Of a stretch of 64,000 nucleotides of DNA, positions 1-11,500 are shown in pieces. Source of the stretch: Scilla litardierei (lineage: Eukaryota; Streptophyta; Magnoliopsida; Asparagales; Asparagaceae); the NCBI GenBank assembly GCA_030789695.1, contig CM061142.1:799355258-799419257 (forward strand), in the 5' to 3' direction. The notes below the pieces were generated by a model. The model was given only the letters and a program-made list of their open reading frames with translations, was not told where the DNA came from and made no database searches. Position numbers and translations under genes: made by a program. The number at the start of each line of letters is the position of its first letter. Within the stretch, counting starts at the first letter, position 1.

Positions 1-1320
1 CAAGCGGCGATCTCTCTCCCGTTGCGGGCAGCGCAACAGATCATCACAACGGCGGCGATGTCGGGTAAAAACACGTGAGTACGGCGATGCACGTGAACTT
101 CGAGGATCCAAGGGGCCTGTCGGTAGTTGAAGTAGGTCAGTGAAAGTTGCTCGGCCCAGTGGGTGGCCAACTGCGTGAGTGTACGGCGATGGGTGGCCGT
201 GAGAACGAAGATGACAGATTTGCACAACGGTCGTTGTCACGCGTCTCAGCGGAAAACCATCGATCAAAAGAGTCAAAGAAAAATTGAAGTAGCTAAAGGA
301 ATTCAGGAGGAATCCAACGGTGGTGGAGTGGTCATCGGAAGTGGTCAGAGGTGGTCGTGCGTCGGCGTTGAAGATCAGAGCACAGATCTGTCAAAAACAG
401 CCACTAGGGCTTGTTTCAACGGGTTTTCAAGGAGCTAGAGGTGAGGGAAAATCGTAAGGGGAATTGCAGAGGGTAGAGGGTCAAAGGGGAGTCAAGTGGG
501 AGTGGTGGTCACCGACAGCGGCGGCGGACGGCCTGCGGCCGTGGAGATCTCCGACGGGTGGCACAGTTCGGCCTACTGCGGCTTGAGGGGCTCTTTAGAG
601 AGAGAAAATGGAGGAGAGAGAAGAGGGGATGGAGGTGGAGGGATGGCCGGCGGCCAGGGGTGTCAGGTGGTGATCGTCGGAGCTTGGAGGAGGAAGCAAA
701 ATGGTGGCTATGGGTTCAAAACATGGGGAGTTAGGGTTCGGCCTGATGTGTTGTTTTGAAGATGAAAAGTTGCTAAAGTCCTTTTAAAGAGAGTGTAATT
801 AAGGGGGTGACTAGGAGAGAGAGTGAGTGAGGGTACTAAGGGGGGAAAGATGGGTGAGGGTAGTGGCTGAATCTTTTGCATGATACGTACTAATCTTCCC
901 CAGATTTGATTAGCAACAGAATTTCGAAATTGATTTGGGCTTAATGGGCTTGGGTTTTGATTAGCGATTTGGGTGGGCTAGGAGTGTCGAAAAAATACGA
1001 AAAATATGGGGATGACCGTGACGAAGAGAGGCTCAGGGATACTGTGGTCAATCATGCGTTTGATCCACGAAAAATGAACAAAAAAAATAAAAGGTCCGGC
1101 GACTAAGTCTAAAGCTACGACAACTCAGCAATCAAACTCGGTTTGTGGGAGAACGACCCGTGAAATGACGTTCACTAAAAATCCCACAAATACTTCTCTT
1201 CCTTACGGTCACAACGATATATCACATCACATAGTCCGGATCCAAGAAGAGGCAAAAAATATGCACACGAAAGGAGTCGTACGCGTAGAAAATACAAATG
1301 GTCGGAAAGCGGCCGTTACA
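1..1320 (-). repeat. Element A 3' LTR (left part outside window)
   Basis: On the minus strand this LTR begins with TGTAACGG at 1320 and runs off the left edge. The same sequence recurs at about 5459-6821 with scattered substitutions, and that second copy is the 5' LTR of the same element. The sequence beside it at 1321-1357 reads, on the minus strand, as the polypurine tract typical of Tekay/Del chromoviruses. The short open frames here (for example 163-438) are repeated in the other LTR copy and have no recognisable domain, so I do not call genes. Confidence 0.85.
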
Positions 1321-1357
1321 TTCTACCCACCTTAGAAATGATTCTGTTCTCGGAATC
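1321..1357 (-). promoter_or_regulatory. Polypurine tract of element A
   Basis: Read on the minus strand this is a purine-rich run ending GGTGGGTAGAA directly before the LTR start TGTAACGG. The same arrangement (a 'gattccgag...acggaat' stretch, then AAGTTGGGGAGGA, then TGTAAC) stands before the 3' LTR of H at 54585-54614 and of E at 43303-43340. It is the expected plus-strand primer site for reverse transcription. Confidence 0.75.
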
Positions 1358-2340
1358 ACTTATACTAATAATGATAATATCTATAAGCATTATGCATGTA
1401 ACTCACATATCCCACATAATGATCGCTAATCCTATAACTCCAAACAATGTTCCTCCAATAATTCTTCATTACTCGTCTCTCCACTGGCTAATCACCTCCT
1501 AGCACTCAACCATAGATCCATATTACCATCTACAAATCAACAATCATCTCGTCCCCAATGTATTCTCCATCTTCTTAACTCATACATTTATCCTACATCT
1601 ATCCTCACCCATATCATCTAATCTCCTAATCATATAAAATCCGTCTTCCTAACTATTCATTCATCCCAACACGTCGTGTTACTTCCAATGTCTCCTCACC
1701 CCAACCTATAGTCAAATCTTAATGCTTTAAATGCTCTACTCATTTCATGATCACTCTAAATCATACTATCCCGTCCTAGCTACTCCTATCTACCACTCGT
1801 CCAAGTTTCAGATCAATTAAGTACTCATCTCCTTGTGTATAATTTCATCCAACTAGCATTTCTTTGAGTCTTCATGCATTGGTATTATAAATAAGTCTTG
1901 GACACATCATTCTTTTCATCCAAAGAAATCTGATCTAATATCCTTATTATTCAAAATCAATTAATCACCGATACAACATATCTCATCTCACTCTGAGCCT
2001 ACACGCAAACATAACCCTATAACAAAATAGCTAGTACTAACAACATCATAACAATAAAAAAATAACACTCCCGAAGAGGGAAAGAAAAGAAAGGAAGTTT
2101 AAGGCCAACGACATATTTTAAACATTTGGAAAAAGAAAAGAAAGGAAGTTTAAGGCCAACGACATATTTTAAACATTTGGAAAAACGTGTGGAGTTGTGG
2201 TATTGGATGAGGGAAGATAGGTGGGTTGTGATCTTTGTGGTCTAATCCCAAAACATTAAAGGTTTGATTTGAAAGGAAACAAAAGGTTTTGAAACATGCA
2301 TAAGCAGCCAAAAAACCTAAACTATAATATGAAAGACTAA
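1358..2340. other. G-poor non-coding interior of element A
   Basis: This kilobase lies where pol should be. It has no long frame on either strand. The plus strand is strikingly poor in G and rich in C, T and A up to about 2040. Near its right end a 51-bp segment is tandemly duplicated (about 2081-2130 and 2131-2181). It may be an intron or untranslated remnant left after pol was lost, or unrelated filler. Confidence 0.5.
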
Positions 2341-3423
2341 AACTATGGAGTTACCTGCACTGACGCCATCCACTGCTGTCATGACATATGCTCCACGGAC
2401 AACAGCTCATCTCTGGGTAGGGGCAGGCGCTCTACTCTGCAGTGGGCCTGGTGCTCTGCCCTCCACATGGCGATACCTCGGGCAATCTCTAGTGACGTGT
2501 GTGGTGGCTCCACACGCCAGACACAAACCCAGCCTCTTGCTGCAATCATTTTGACGATGTCCCAGCTTGCCACAGAAAATACATCACTCTCTGGTCTGGC
2601 TCTGAGCAGGTGCTCCTGGCCTCTTGAAAGGCACTGACTGAACTGGTCCCACTATTGACCTAGCAGAAGGCCTATGCTACTCCATCGGTCGCTTTCATCC
2701 ATCATCAGCAGGATCAGGTAGACGTGCCACAATCCCATGATTCCTGGCGGTATTCAGCACAGCTCCCATGGTCGAAAAGTCTGCCGAGGACATGGAAGCC
2801 TGAATCTTCGGACGCAGTCCCTGACGAAACCAATCAGCTCGGTTCTCTTCCTTCTTCACCATATGTGAGGCAAATCGACTGAGCATCTCGAACTTTGCAT
2901 CGTACTCATCAATCGTCATGTCCCCCTGCTTTAGATTCACAAATCGGCTCAGAAGCTCCCTCTTAGCAGCCTTAGGAAAATACTTATCTTGGAACATGGA
3001 CTTGAAAGTCTTCTACTCCACTGGCTTCTACAGACGCCTCTCCTCAATGTGCCACCAGTTCCTAGCATTCTCAGCCAGCTGCATCTTCGCTATCTCAACT
3101 CTGGTATCCTTAGGAATCTTCGCAGCTACCAGCTTCTCTTTCGTGCTCTGGATCCACTCATCAGCACCTAACGGTCCTTCCTTCCCAGAAAATATCTTCG
3201 GCTGAAGCTCATTGAACTGCTTCACTCCAGGAGCAGCGCTCGGGGCAGGTGGCGGCAGTGGAGCCTAGACGGCTCGGGCAGCCTGATGGGACTGCTGAAC
3301 CAATTGATGTTGAACGTCTAGCATCTCTCTCATGAGGCCCAGAAACTGACAGAATTCACCGCCCTGGTCTCCCGGAACTCCATCCGTTGAGCTCCCGGCT
3401 TGGGTATTGCGTCTTCCTGCCAT
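2341..3423 (-). pseudogene. gag: Element A gag remnant
   Basis: Minus-strand Gag of a Tekay/Del chromovirus; Gag forms the virus-like particle. The start ATG (3421-3423) begins MAGRR, matching the start of element H Gag. The retrotransposon-gag core is readable at 3028-3225 and 2695-2997 (motifs GPLGADEW, NARNWW, YFPKAAKRE). Two CCHC zinc knuckles, CX2CX4HX4C, are readable at about 2480-2580. In-frame TAG codons stand where H has tryptophan (after ...RAV and after ...RRL), so G-to-A changes disabled it. The frame ends near a GTAA splice-donor-like site at 2354, the same place as in H. No protease or pol follows. Dead copy. Confidence 0.85.
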
Positions 3424-3548
3424 CCTATTGACAAGGAAGACCCAAATTAGACTCGTACACGATAACTGGATAATAAAAATGAATGCGAGTAATACTATTG
3501 CTACGAACTTTTATAATTACAAGACCTGCATGGGCCACCACTAAAACC
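3424..3548 (-). other. Element A 5' leader between LTR and gag
   Basis: This stretch is homologous to 49786-49929 of element H. Minus-strand motif GGCCCATGCAGGTC corresponds to GACCCATGCAGGTC in H. The tRNA primer site should lie next to the LTR end at 3549, but I could not match it to a specific tRNA. Confidence 0.55.
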
Positions 3549-3902
3549 GGTCACGCCCCGCTTCCCAAAACTACACAGGCGAAGCGTGACTAAGGTCCGC
3601 TTGGCCGGAGCTGTGGGGCTCGGACCCAATAAGCGTCTGTGAGGTACCAAAGATAGAAACAAACAGGTTCTGTATATTTAAAAATTCGTAACAACAGAAA
3701 GTACTGAAAGAAAATGCATTCATTTTCTTCCATCAAGATATCCAGAAATACAAGAGTCTGACAAAGGAAGTAATGCCCAGCATGGCAACACGCAGAAAGT
3801 AAACTACTGGTGCAAGCACCCAACCTAGGCAGAAAAGTAAACTGTGCTACGCACCCGAACTAGAAAGCATGAAGAACTCTGAACTGCAACGGTAAGGGAT
3901 CT

Positions 3903-4007
3903 CTAGCACTGGTTCTCGTCAGGTACGTACTCCGGATCGACGTCCTCTGGCTCCACATACTCAGGAATGTCCGGCTCGTCCACGTACTCTGGCTCAACAC
4001 TTGACGT
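3903..4007 (-). CDS. Acidic micro-ORF in element A LTR
   Basis: Minus-strand open frame of 34 codons plus TAG, rich in Glu, Asp, Pro and Tyr (motifs PEYVDEPD, EPEDVDPEY, ending DENQC). It aligns codon by codon with micro-ORFs at 18364-18471, 49335-49442 and 56607-56714, and with the partial one at 32263-32357. Length differs only by a whole codon, and the stop is at the same place. The ATG of the other copies is ACG here, so this copy may no longer start. Function unknown. It lies in the part of the LTR that would form the RNA leader, ahead of gag. Confidence 0.5.
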   Translation of the reverse strand, partial: TSSVEPEYVDEPDIPEYVEPEDVDPEYVPDENQC

Positions 4008-4273
4008 ACAGCACCCAAGAGAAAAGGAACTGTACGTCAGGTAAAGTCTATAAGAAAGGGTGAGAGACTCTACTGCAAGTGTAAGGTAATTTAAGAGCAA
4101 CGTTTTACTGGTTGATTAACATGTTGTTGTGATGACATGACAGTTATACTATGCAAGAAGTAAAACAGTACATGAAAGTAAGACGTGACACGCAGTAGCC
4201 GCAACGTGTGCTACTAGCTATAGGACTAAACTAGACGGGACAGAACAAGACAAGAAATACCGTGCGTGTCAAG

Positions 4274-4640
4274 AAGGTTCACGCCTTTCGGTCTGTACCG
4301 AGGGAACACTCAACCCAAGTACACGGGGCAAGACAAGACAAGAAGTGTGTCACTAAGGTTCACGCCTTTCGGTCTGTACCGAGGGAACACTCAACCTTGT
4401 GCACGGGACAAGATAAGAAGTGTGTCATTAAGGTTCACGCCTTTCGGGCTGTACCGAGGGAACGCTCAACCTTGTGCACAGGACAAGACAAGAAGTGTGT
4501 CACTAAGGTTCACCCCTTTCGGCCTGTATCGAGGGAACACTCAACCTAGTGCACAACTCAAGACAAGACAAGACTGAGGGTGACAAGAGAGATTCACGCC
4601 TTTCGGTTTGTGGGTGGCCAAACCCGCCAAGCCGAGGGAA
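4274..4640. repeat. Tandem repeat, five units of 75-83 bp
   Basis: Units start with 'ggttcacgcctttcggtc' at about 4276, 4357, 4432, 4507 and 4590. Each includes 'cggtctgtaccgaggg', with a short inverted repeat (CGGT/ACCG), and 'acaagacaagaagtg' spacers. The array lies inside the element A LTR. Unit length and variation exclude a CRISPR. Confidence 0.85.
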
Positions 4641-6272
4641 CGCTCAACCTTCATCCACCCAAAGTGCTCAAGACAAGACAATCAGAGATCACCCTCACAT
4701 GGAGGGCACCTGAAACGCCCGTAGGATTTTGTAACATGACATGATAGAGTTGAGGAGTTGTTCATTCTAGGGTGTCCACACGTACGCACACACAGAGTAA
4801 CCTTAAGGTGTCAGTTGTTGTTGTTGTTGTGCTTAGACTTCGTCGTCAAGTCTAAGCTGTCAAGGCGGTCCCGGACGCTATCATTTCACATCTGGTTGTC
4901 TTTAAATGTACTCTAACATTCTAAGAAGTAGATAGCCTAAACGTGGCCGTAAGAGTACAAGTTAAACACTTGCCTACGGTGGCGAGAGCGTCGTCTGTCC
5001 GGGTCGTCTCGTCGAAGCATCGCGTCGGCAATGGTCCGTCTAAAACAGGACAACAACGATGTCAGGTCGTGCTTTCTCTCAATCCTATTATGGTTTGTTT
5101 TTAAATTTAGCGGGACTACCCTAATAGTCAAAAAGTCACGTCTGTTGATGATTCGTTCAGCTAGATCGATGTCTACCCTATGTGCACAGCAATTCAGTTC
5201 ATTCTTCGATTTTCTATGGTGGATAGTATTTTAAGATGCGTAAATGAAATTTAGTTGTCGTTGACGTTTTTTAAATTAGGTTTTGATTTTCTATCGTGTG
5301 GGTTCTTACTACGCGTTAGAGGACTAACCTTTTGACGTCGTTCAAAAAGCGGATGTCGGGTCTGGACGGCGATGCGTCGGCAATGTCTACAACTCCTCGG
5401 CCATGGGTAGCACATCGAGGCATGTCTAGATAGCGAGGTGGTGACACGAAAACAGTGAGCAAGCGACGATCTCTCACCCGTTGTGGGTAGCGCAACGGAT
5501 CTTCACGACGGCGGCGGCGTCGGGTAAAAACGCGTGAGTACGACGATGCACGTGAACTCCGAGGGTCCAAGGAGGCTGTCGATAGTTGAAGTAGGTTAGT
5601 GGAAGTTGCTCAGCCTGGTGGGTGGCCGACAGCATGAGCGTATGGCGGTGGGTAGCCGTGAGAAGTTGAAGAGGACAGATTCGCGCAACGGTCGTTGTCG
5701 TGCGTCTCAGCAGAAAACCAGCATTCAAAAGAGTCAAAGAAAAATTGCAGTAGCTAAAGGACTTCAAGAGGAATCCAACAGTAGTGGAGTGGTTACTGGA
5801 AGTGGTCGGAGGTGGTCGTGCGCCGGCGTTGAAGATCAGAGCACAGATCTGTCAAAAACAGCCAATATGGCTTGTTTCAACGGGTTTTCAAGGAGCTAGA
5901 GGTGAGGGAAAAGCGTAAGGGGAATTGCAGAGAGTAGAGGGATCAAAGGGGAGTCAAGTGGGGGTGGTAGTCGTCGGCAGCGGCGGCGGACGGTCGGCAG
6001 CCGTGGAGATCTCCGGGGGTGGCATAGTTCGGCCTGCTACGGCTTGAGGGGCTCTTTAGAGAGAGAAAATGGAGGAGAGAGAAGAGGGGATGGAGGTGGA
6101 GGGATGGCCGGCAGACAGGGGTGTCAGATGGTGATCGTCGGAGCTCAGAGGAGGAAGGAAAATGGCGGCTATGGTTTCAAAACGTGGGGAGTTAGGGTTC
6201 TGCCTGATGTGTTGTTTTGAAGATGAAAAGTTGCTAAGGTCCTTTTACAGAGAGTGTAATTAAGGGGGTGAC

Positions 6273-6275
<3 letters not shown>

Positions 6276-6347
<72 letters not shown>

Positions 6348-6354
6348 GAGAGAG
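6276..6354. repeat. (GA)n microsatellite
   Basis: About 79 bp of GA repeat in the 5' LTR of element A. The matching place in the 3' LTR (about 813-830) has only a short GA stretch, so the expansion came after insertion. Confidence 0.95.
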
Positions 6355-6996
6355 GGTACTAAGTGGGGAAAATATGGGTGAGGGTAGTGGCTGAATCTTT
6401 TGCATGATACGTACTAATCTTCCCCAGATTTGATTAGCAACAGAATTTCGAAATTGAGTTGGGCTTAATGGGCTTGGGTTTTGATTAGCGATTTGGATGG
6501 GCTAAGAGTGTCGGAAAAATACGAAAAAATATAAGGACGACCGTGATGAAGAGATGCTCGGGGATACTGAAAACAAACAGAAAAAGTAAATGATCATACG
6601 ACGAAGTTAAAGCTACGACGACTCAGCAATCAAACTCGGTTTGTGGGAGAATGACCCGTGAAATGATGTTCATTAAAAATCCCACAAATACTTCTCTTCC
6701 TTACGGTAACAACGACATATCACATTGCATAGTCTGGATCCAAGAAGAGGCAAAAATAAATACGCACATGAAAGGAGTCGTACGCGTAGAAAATACGAAC
6801 GGTCGAAAAGCGGCCGTTACAACGTAGGTCGTTGGTGCGACCGAACCAGGATAAATCTGTGTGTACTCTGTGATTGTCTCAGATTTTCTCTGCTTGTGCT
6901 TTTAACTGCGTGAGATTTCTCGTGGGTTGCACGAGAATTTTTTATTAGCCTATTCACCCCCCTCTAGGCTAGGATCCAGATCCAATAGTTCCTACT

Positions 6997-8164
6997 TGTT
7001 ACACTTGCAGAGGAAAAGGTCATCTATCCACCGAATGCCCTTCCACAAAGAGACTTACGAGGGTAAAGGAAAGAAGCATTGGAAAGGGAAGTCCAAGTCC
7101 AAGAACTGCAAGAAGGGGCTTGTCGAGATATGTGATGACTCGAGGGAGGATACATCAAGTGACGAAGAAGAGGATGACAAGGAGAAAGCTCACGCGTGCT
7201 TTGCGGCAATTGATGTTTCTTCACCCATCCCCTCTAGCTCAAATGAAGAAGAGTTAGAAGCTTGGCTCAACTCCTATGAGGAATTGTGCCTCATGGCGAT
7301 CGGGGAAGAGTCATCGTCAAGCTCTAGCGAGGAAGAAGACGATGATGAGATTGAGAAAAAGATCTCATACGAGGAGTTCGAATATCGTTTCGATATGGTC
7401 TCCGAAGAAGCTAGTAAGTGCATCAACTCTTACAATAAATTAAAAGCAAAATACAAGATTGCTAAGAGTAGATTGCATGAACTAGAATTTGCTAGTATAA
7501 ACAATAATGATATGCATATTTGTGACACTAGTGAAAGAGACACACTTCTCTCTCAAGTTAAAGGATTGAGTATGTCTAATGATAATTTAGTAACTCAAAA
7601 CCTTTGCTTAGAAACTCGCATTCAACAACTTACATTGAAATGTGAAGAGGAATCACGTAAGCTCAAAAGCTTTGTTTATTCTAGGGATTCACTCCACGGT
7701 TTGCTTGAAAAACAACATCCGGCAAACCATAGAGGATGTTTGGGGTATATTCAAACTGTGGTACCCAAACCCACCTCTAATTCCTCTTATGGTCCAAATA
7801 CAAGAAATATTGCTAAAGCATCTAAGAAGAATCGCCATACTTTCTTGTATAACAATAACATCAACAAGAAGCATGTAAATCACAAGGTGGCGAGGAAAAT
7901 GAAAAATCTTCATTTTTTGCTAAGAAGCAAAATCCTCACTTCATGCATGCTAAGAAAATATTTTCTACACCTAAGCATGCCACATCCACTCCTCTTGCGA
8001 AGGCAAAACCCTTGCCTAGGACATCCTTGAGTTTATGGATTCCCACTAAGGTTAGTGTGCAAAAGAGGGATAGTTACATCAAATCTCTAGTTAGGGATGT
8101 GATCACCTCATGTAATTACATTAGGAAATCTAACTCCTCTTGGGTTTGGTTTCCTAATGTTTAG
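6997..8164 (+). pseudogene. gag: Copia Gag C-terminal part (element B)
   Basis: Begins with a CCHC zinc knuckle (6997-7041, C-x2-C-x4-H-x4-C) in one frame. The following lysine-rich segment (KGKGKKHWKGKSKSKN) is in another frame, so one base was gained or lost near 7037. The main frame runs to about 7900 and contains an acidic Ser/Glu segment (EESSSSSSEEEDDDE), then a predicted coiled coil (about 7370-7680, heptad-like Leu/Ile) and a GCLGY motif. A second frameshift near 7905 moves the basic tail into the frame ending at 8164 (motif SLWIPTKV). Upstream Gag is absent. The layout resembles Sirevirus Gag; the protein is dead. Confidence 0.75.
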
Positions 8165-9206
8165 GTTCCTCCTACATATGCATATTGCATGGATATTGTG
8201 CTTAAATGTTTATTTTTAGCATACCCATTGTTTGTGTGTGTTTCAAGATTTTGAAAATGTCTTCAAATTTATTTTTCATAAAAATGGGGACCTTGGAGAA
8301 TATATTGGCATACATGCATTTGTTAATCCATATGTATGTCAATGGGGGAGTTAATATGTTGTATGTTTAAAATATTTTAAAACATATTTTAACTCTCATT
8401 TTGGGTTGTTCTGGGATCATTGTTTCAATTGGTGTCATTTTCCAATTAGTTATGATGGTTTAAATGTCAACCCATTGATATTGCCAACATGTTTCATGTT
8501 ATATCTCCTTTTGGTAATGTCATTGTGTATCAATGAAGCTTGATTTTTCCATATCTATTGCTTTGATACACTTTAGGCCCATGGCTCCAATTAATGTTTA
8601 TAATTGGTAAAGATGAATATCTTTCAAGATTCTTTTTCTACAATTGGTATTATCTCAATTGTTAGAGATTGTTTATCTCCTACTTTACAATTGGTATTAG
8701 ATCCTAGAAGTCAAAAATTTGATCATTTCTATGATCTAGTGGGAGCATGGGATAATGATTGATACCCACTAAATTTTACAAAATTGGTATCATACATCTC
8801 CTTATATCTTTCATATTGTCACATCTTTGATTAAGACGACAAAGAGGGATATTTATGATGTCCACCATTTTGACGATGTCAAGGGGAGATATATATGCAT
8901 TATGTAAATGTAATTCTTGTATTTCATACATATGCATTTGGGGAGAGATATATCTATGGGAAGAGATATGTTGGATTATATAATCCATTCTTGTGTGCAT
9001 ATTTTATTCTTATTGCAATTGGTTTATGTAATCCATGCCTATTATATGTCACCATGGTTTCTCATTATTTCATTTGGTATAATGAGTATTTTCAATTGTG
9101 TATCTTATTTTACAATTGGTGCATATACGTAGGGGGAGCTCATTAGCATTATGCTTTATTCTCTTTATATTTACATAATGTGTGTCATCATCAAAACGGT
9201 GGAGAT
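8165..9206 (+). other. Non-coding AT-rich stretch before element B 3' LTR
   Basis: No credible frame. The motif 'aattggt' recurs irregularly (about 8428, 8604, 8642, 8684, 8780, 9017, 9113), as do 'ggggagatatat' and 'gatgatgtc'-like pieces. It ends in a purine tract GGTGGAGATTG at 9198-9208, which acts as polypurine tract and overlaps the LTR start. Confidence 0.6.
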
Positions 9207-9644
9207 TGTTGAGTATTGGTGTTTCATACCAATGTTATTTTGATGATGATCAAAACATTATGTTGTTGCTAATGACTCTCTTGTTATAGTCTCATAGTTA
9301 CTTTTCAAGAATATCATTTTTGGAGACTGAACACTTGGTGCAAGGATATACATCAAGAGGAGCTATGCCAAAGCTTGGACTCAAATGGTGCCAAAGCTTG
9401 GAGATGATGAGGAGCATCAAGGCATCAAGATTGAAGCCATAGACTTTAAGGAAAGTATTGTAATCCATGTAATTTCATTTATTGCTTTCTCTATTTTTTA
9501 AGTCTAGGTTTGATGTAATGCCTTGATAGATGGTCTACTCATTCATGCATATGCATTTAACCATCTTAATGGGCCATATGATTATCATAGAATCCAACCC
9601 AATAGGCTCATCTTGACCAAAGACTCATTTGCAGTCTCTGGCTC

Positions 9645-10143
9645 TCCTACAATCGCCTGATGAAGGTTTTACAGTCGACTGGGTGATTTTCAGTCGCCTG
9701 TCGAGCCTTCTACAGTCGACTGTGGTGCACTGCTCAAGTCATCATTTGATTGACTCATACTTGAGCTTTTGGAACAGTCGACTGACGGTACTTCTAAAGT
9801 CGCCTGTCTTCCAACATTTGCCTGTGATCTGTTCATCAGTCGACTGTGCGTACCTCTGATTGTCTGGGCTTCATCCCAGTTTGCTAGTCAGTCGCCTGTC
9901 CATTTGACAGTCGCCTGTATATTTGCCATCAGTCGCCTGTCTACAATTAGTGCGAAAGAGTGCATCTCTCTGTTTTATTCCATCCCCTGCAGCAGTCGCC
10001 TGCTGAAGGTTTTACTGGCGCCTATCCTATTTACAGTCGACTTTATCGACTTCATCTGTCGACTGTCATGGCTCAGATTATAGCCGTTGGAAATTATTTA
10101 GCCGTTGGACAGTCGACTGTCATTTGTTCATCATTCGACTGTC
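9645..10143. repeat. Palindrome cluster CAGTCGACTG / CAGTCGCCTG
   Basis: About 14 copies of the 10-bp palindrome CAGTCGACTG, or the one-base variant CAGTCGCCTG, over 500 bp, irregularly spaced by 15-60 bp. Examples begin near 9672, 9691, 9713, 9776, 9838, 9890, 9909, 9931, 9993, 10034 and 10110. The cluster ends about 80 bp before the TATA box. Confidence 0.9.
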
Positions 10144-10223
10144 AGTGACGTTTTGCCAAAATCTAGTCGTTGCAGCCTTTTGTTTTTGGCTGTTTTCTTG
10201 GCTTTTGAGAGTTCCTATAGTAC

Positions 10224-10236
10224 TCCTATATATATG
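10224..10236 (+). promoter_or_regulatory. TATA box of element B LTR
   Basis: CCTATATATATGA lies about 80 bp downstream of the palindrome cluster and within the LTR, where an RNA polymerase II promoter is expected. Confidence 0.6.
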
Positions 10237-10509
10237 AGAGGGCTGAGTTCATTAGAACTTCTTGATGCTATTGAAAATCCTTAGAGATTAATTAAGCCAC
10301 TCTCAAACTCTCTCATTTCCCTTTTAGAGCTCTAAATCTCCTTCATGCATTGAAGTCAAGCTCAAGGGAAATCATCCAAGTGCTTTCAAGCAAATCTCAA
10401 CACTTGGAGATTCTCTTCCATGCCTTGCATTCATTTATAAGTAAGTACATCTCAAGGCATATGTAAGAGTATTTGTTTTGCTTAGCGTTTCTTTGTTACT
10501 CTAATTCTC

Positions 10510-10760
10510 TTTGTGAGAATTAGACACTCTCTTTGTGTGAGTAATTCTCTTTGTGGGAATTGGATAACTCTCTTTGTGGGAGTAACTCTCTGAGTGGGAG
10601 TTTGGTGTCCTAGTGTAGGGCTAACCCTAATTCTCTGAGTGGGAGTTATTAATTCTCTAAGTGTGAGTTTGACCATTGTGTAGGGTTGGTTGGGTTCTTG
10701 TGTAGGTCAAAATCCTCTTGATGAGGTATCTCTTTGTGGGATTGTATTCACTTCTCTTTG
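10510..10760. repeat. Short degenerate repeats in element B LTR
   Basis: Irregular copies of 'attctctttgtgggaa' / 'ctctgagtgggagt' follow one another about nine times. They are probably a minisatellite of the LTR leader. The minus-strand frame at 10482-10676 comes only from this repeat. Confidence 0.75.
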
Positions 10761-10989
10761 TGGTATTTATAGTGAATATTGGTGTGGCTGGACGTACCCA
10801 AGTTTTGGGGAATCAGGGTAATATCTTGTGTTTGCGTTTGATTTTATTGTGGTGATTAATTCCTCTTGCATTTATTATTCCGTATTTGCAAGTTTAATTT
10901 TAATTGCACAATTTATTGCCATTACACTATTCACCCCCTAGTGTATTGTTGTTAGTATTGCAAGGGTAAAGAGATCCTTACAAATGCGT

Positions 10990-11361
10990 CACCCATCAGG
11001 AGTTCAAGATATCTAATTATATGGTTATCGGGAAAATGAGCCCGCAACGTAATTATTTGTGCCAATAGCTTTGAAAAAGCTAGGTTGCGGGTGGACAAGA
11101 TGCAACATGAGACCATTTTGATGATGCATCTATCAGTACCATAAAGTACCGAAATGGGACACTTGCATGGTGAATAGGCCCGTAAACATCCCCATGTATT
11201 CTCTCCAAGAATCTAGGAGACTCTAATCCCACTTTCAGTAAGGATGGTCTTGTTATTAGTTTACCCTTGAAACAAGGTAGACTTGAAAAATCACCCTTCT
11301 GAAGAATCTTCAGGTTCTTCAGATTATGTCTAAAAGAGTGGGTGATGATGCGGTGCATCAT
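10990..11361 (-). pseudogene. pol: Copia integrase fragment (element C)
   Basis: Minus strand. The frame 11080-11361 contains the integrase catalytic-core start (LERIHGDVYGP, FRYFMVLIDAS) preceded by GAG-pre-integrase sequence (CFKGKLITRP). After a frameshift the lower part (10990-11080) still reads AFSKLLAQII-like sequence. Integrase would join cDNA to the genome. The catalytic residues downstream are missing and the fragment is dead. Confidence 0.75.
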
Positions 11362-11500
11362 TGCCGATCCAGGGTACCAAGTCTGTTATGTCAGAGTTTG
11401 AATCCTTGCGATGAAAGGCACTTCTGGTGCATAGTCAAATTATCTTCTATAGGTTGAATATGAGTATGTTAGAGACCCGACGGGAGTCCCTTAAATCGTT

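Larger units (their letters stand above)
3549..6821 (-). repeat. Element A 5' LTR
   Basis: The LTR starts on the minus strand with TGTAACGGCC at 6821 and ends in GCGGGGCGTGACC at 3549; the expected final CA has become CC. It is 3273 bp long. The five bases to its right (6822-6826, ACGTA) are the expected target-site duplication, but the matching copy is outside the window. It contains a five-unit tandem repeat (4274-4640), a GA microsatellite and an acidic micro-ORF near its 3' end. Its 5459-6821 part matches the 3' LTR at 1-1320. Confidence 0.85.
6822..10982 (+). mobile_element. Element B: degraded Ty1/Copia (Sirevirus-like)
   Basis: Plus-strand Copia relic. It holds a short left remnant (6822 to about 6990) with the CTATTCACCCCCCTCTAGG motif common near Sirevirus LTR ends, the 3' half of a gag-like ORF (6997-8164), a non-coding stretch with repeated 'aattggt', a purine tract GGTGGAGATTG and a full 3' LTR (9207-10982). 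Protease, integrase, reverse transcriptase and RNase H are all missing. Element A inserted at its left side. The lineage call rests on the Gag layout and the LTR palindrome cluster. Confidence 0.7.
9207..10982 (+). repeat. Element B 3' LTR
   Basis: 1776 bp from TGTTGAGTATTGG to ...GATCCTTACA. The left side is a polypurine tract; the right side abruptly becomes minus-strand integrase of another Copia element (C). It carries a cluster of CAGTCGACTG-type palindromes (9645-10143), a TATA box at 10224-10236 and a run of 'ctctttgtggga'-like short repeats (10510-10760). Confidence 0.75.

Noticed and set aside
4262..4640. Regularly spaced repeats suggestive of a CRISPR array
   Set aside because: Plant LTR context; units are 75-83 bp with near-identical 'spacers', so this is a minisatellite.
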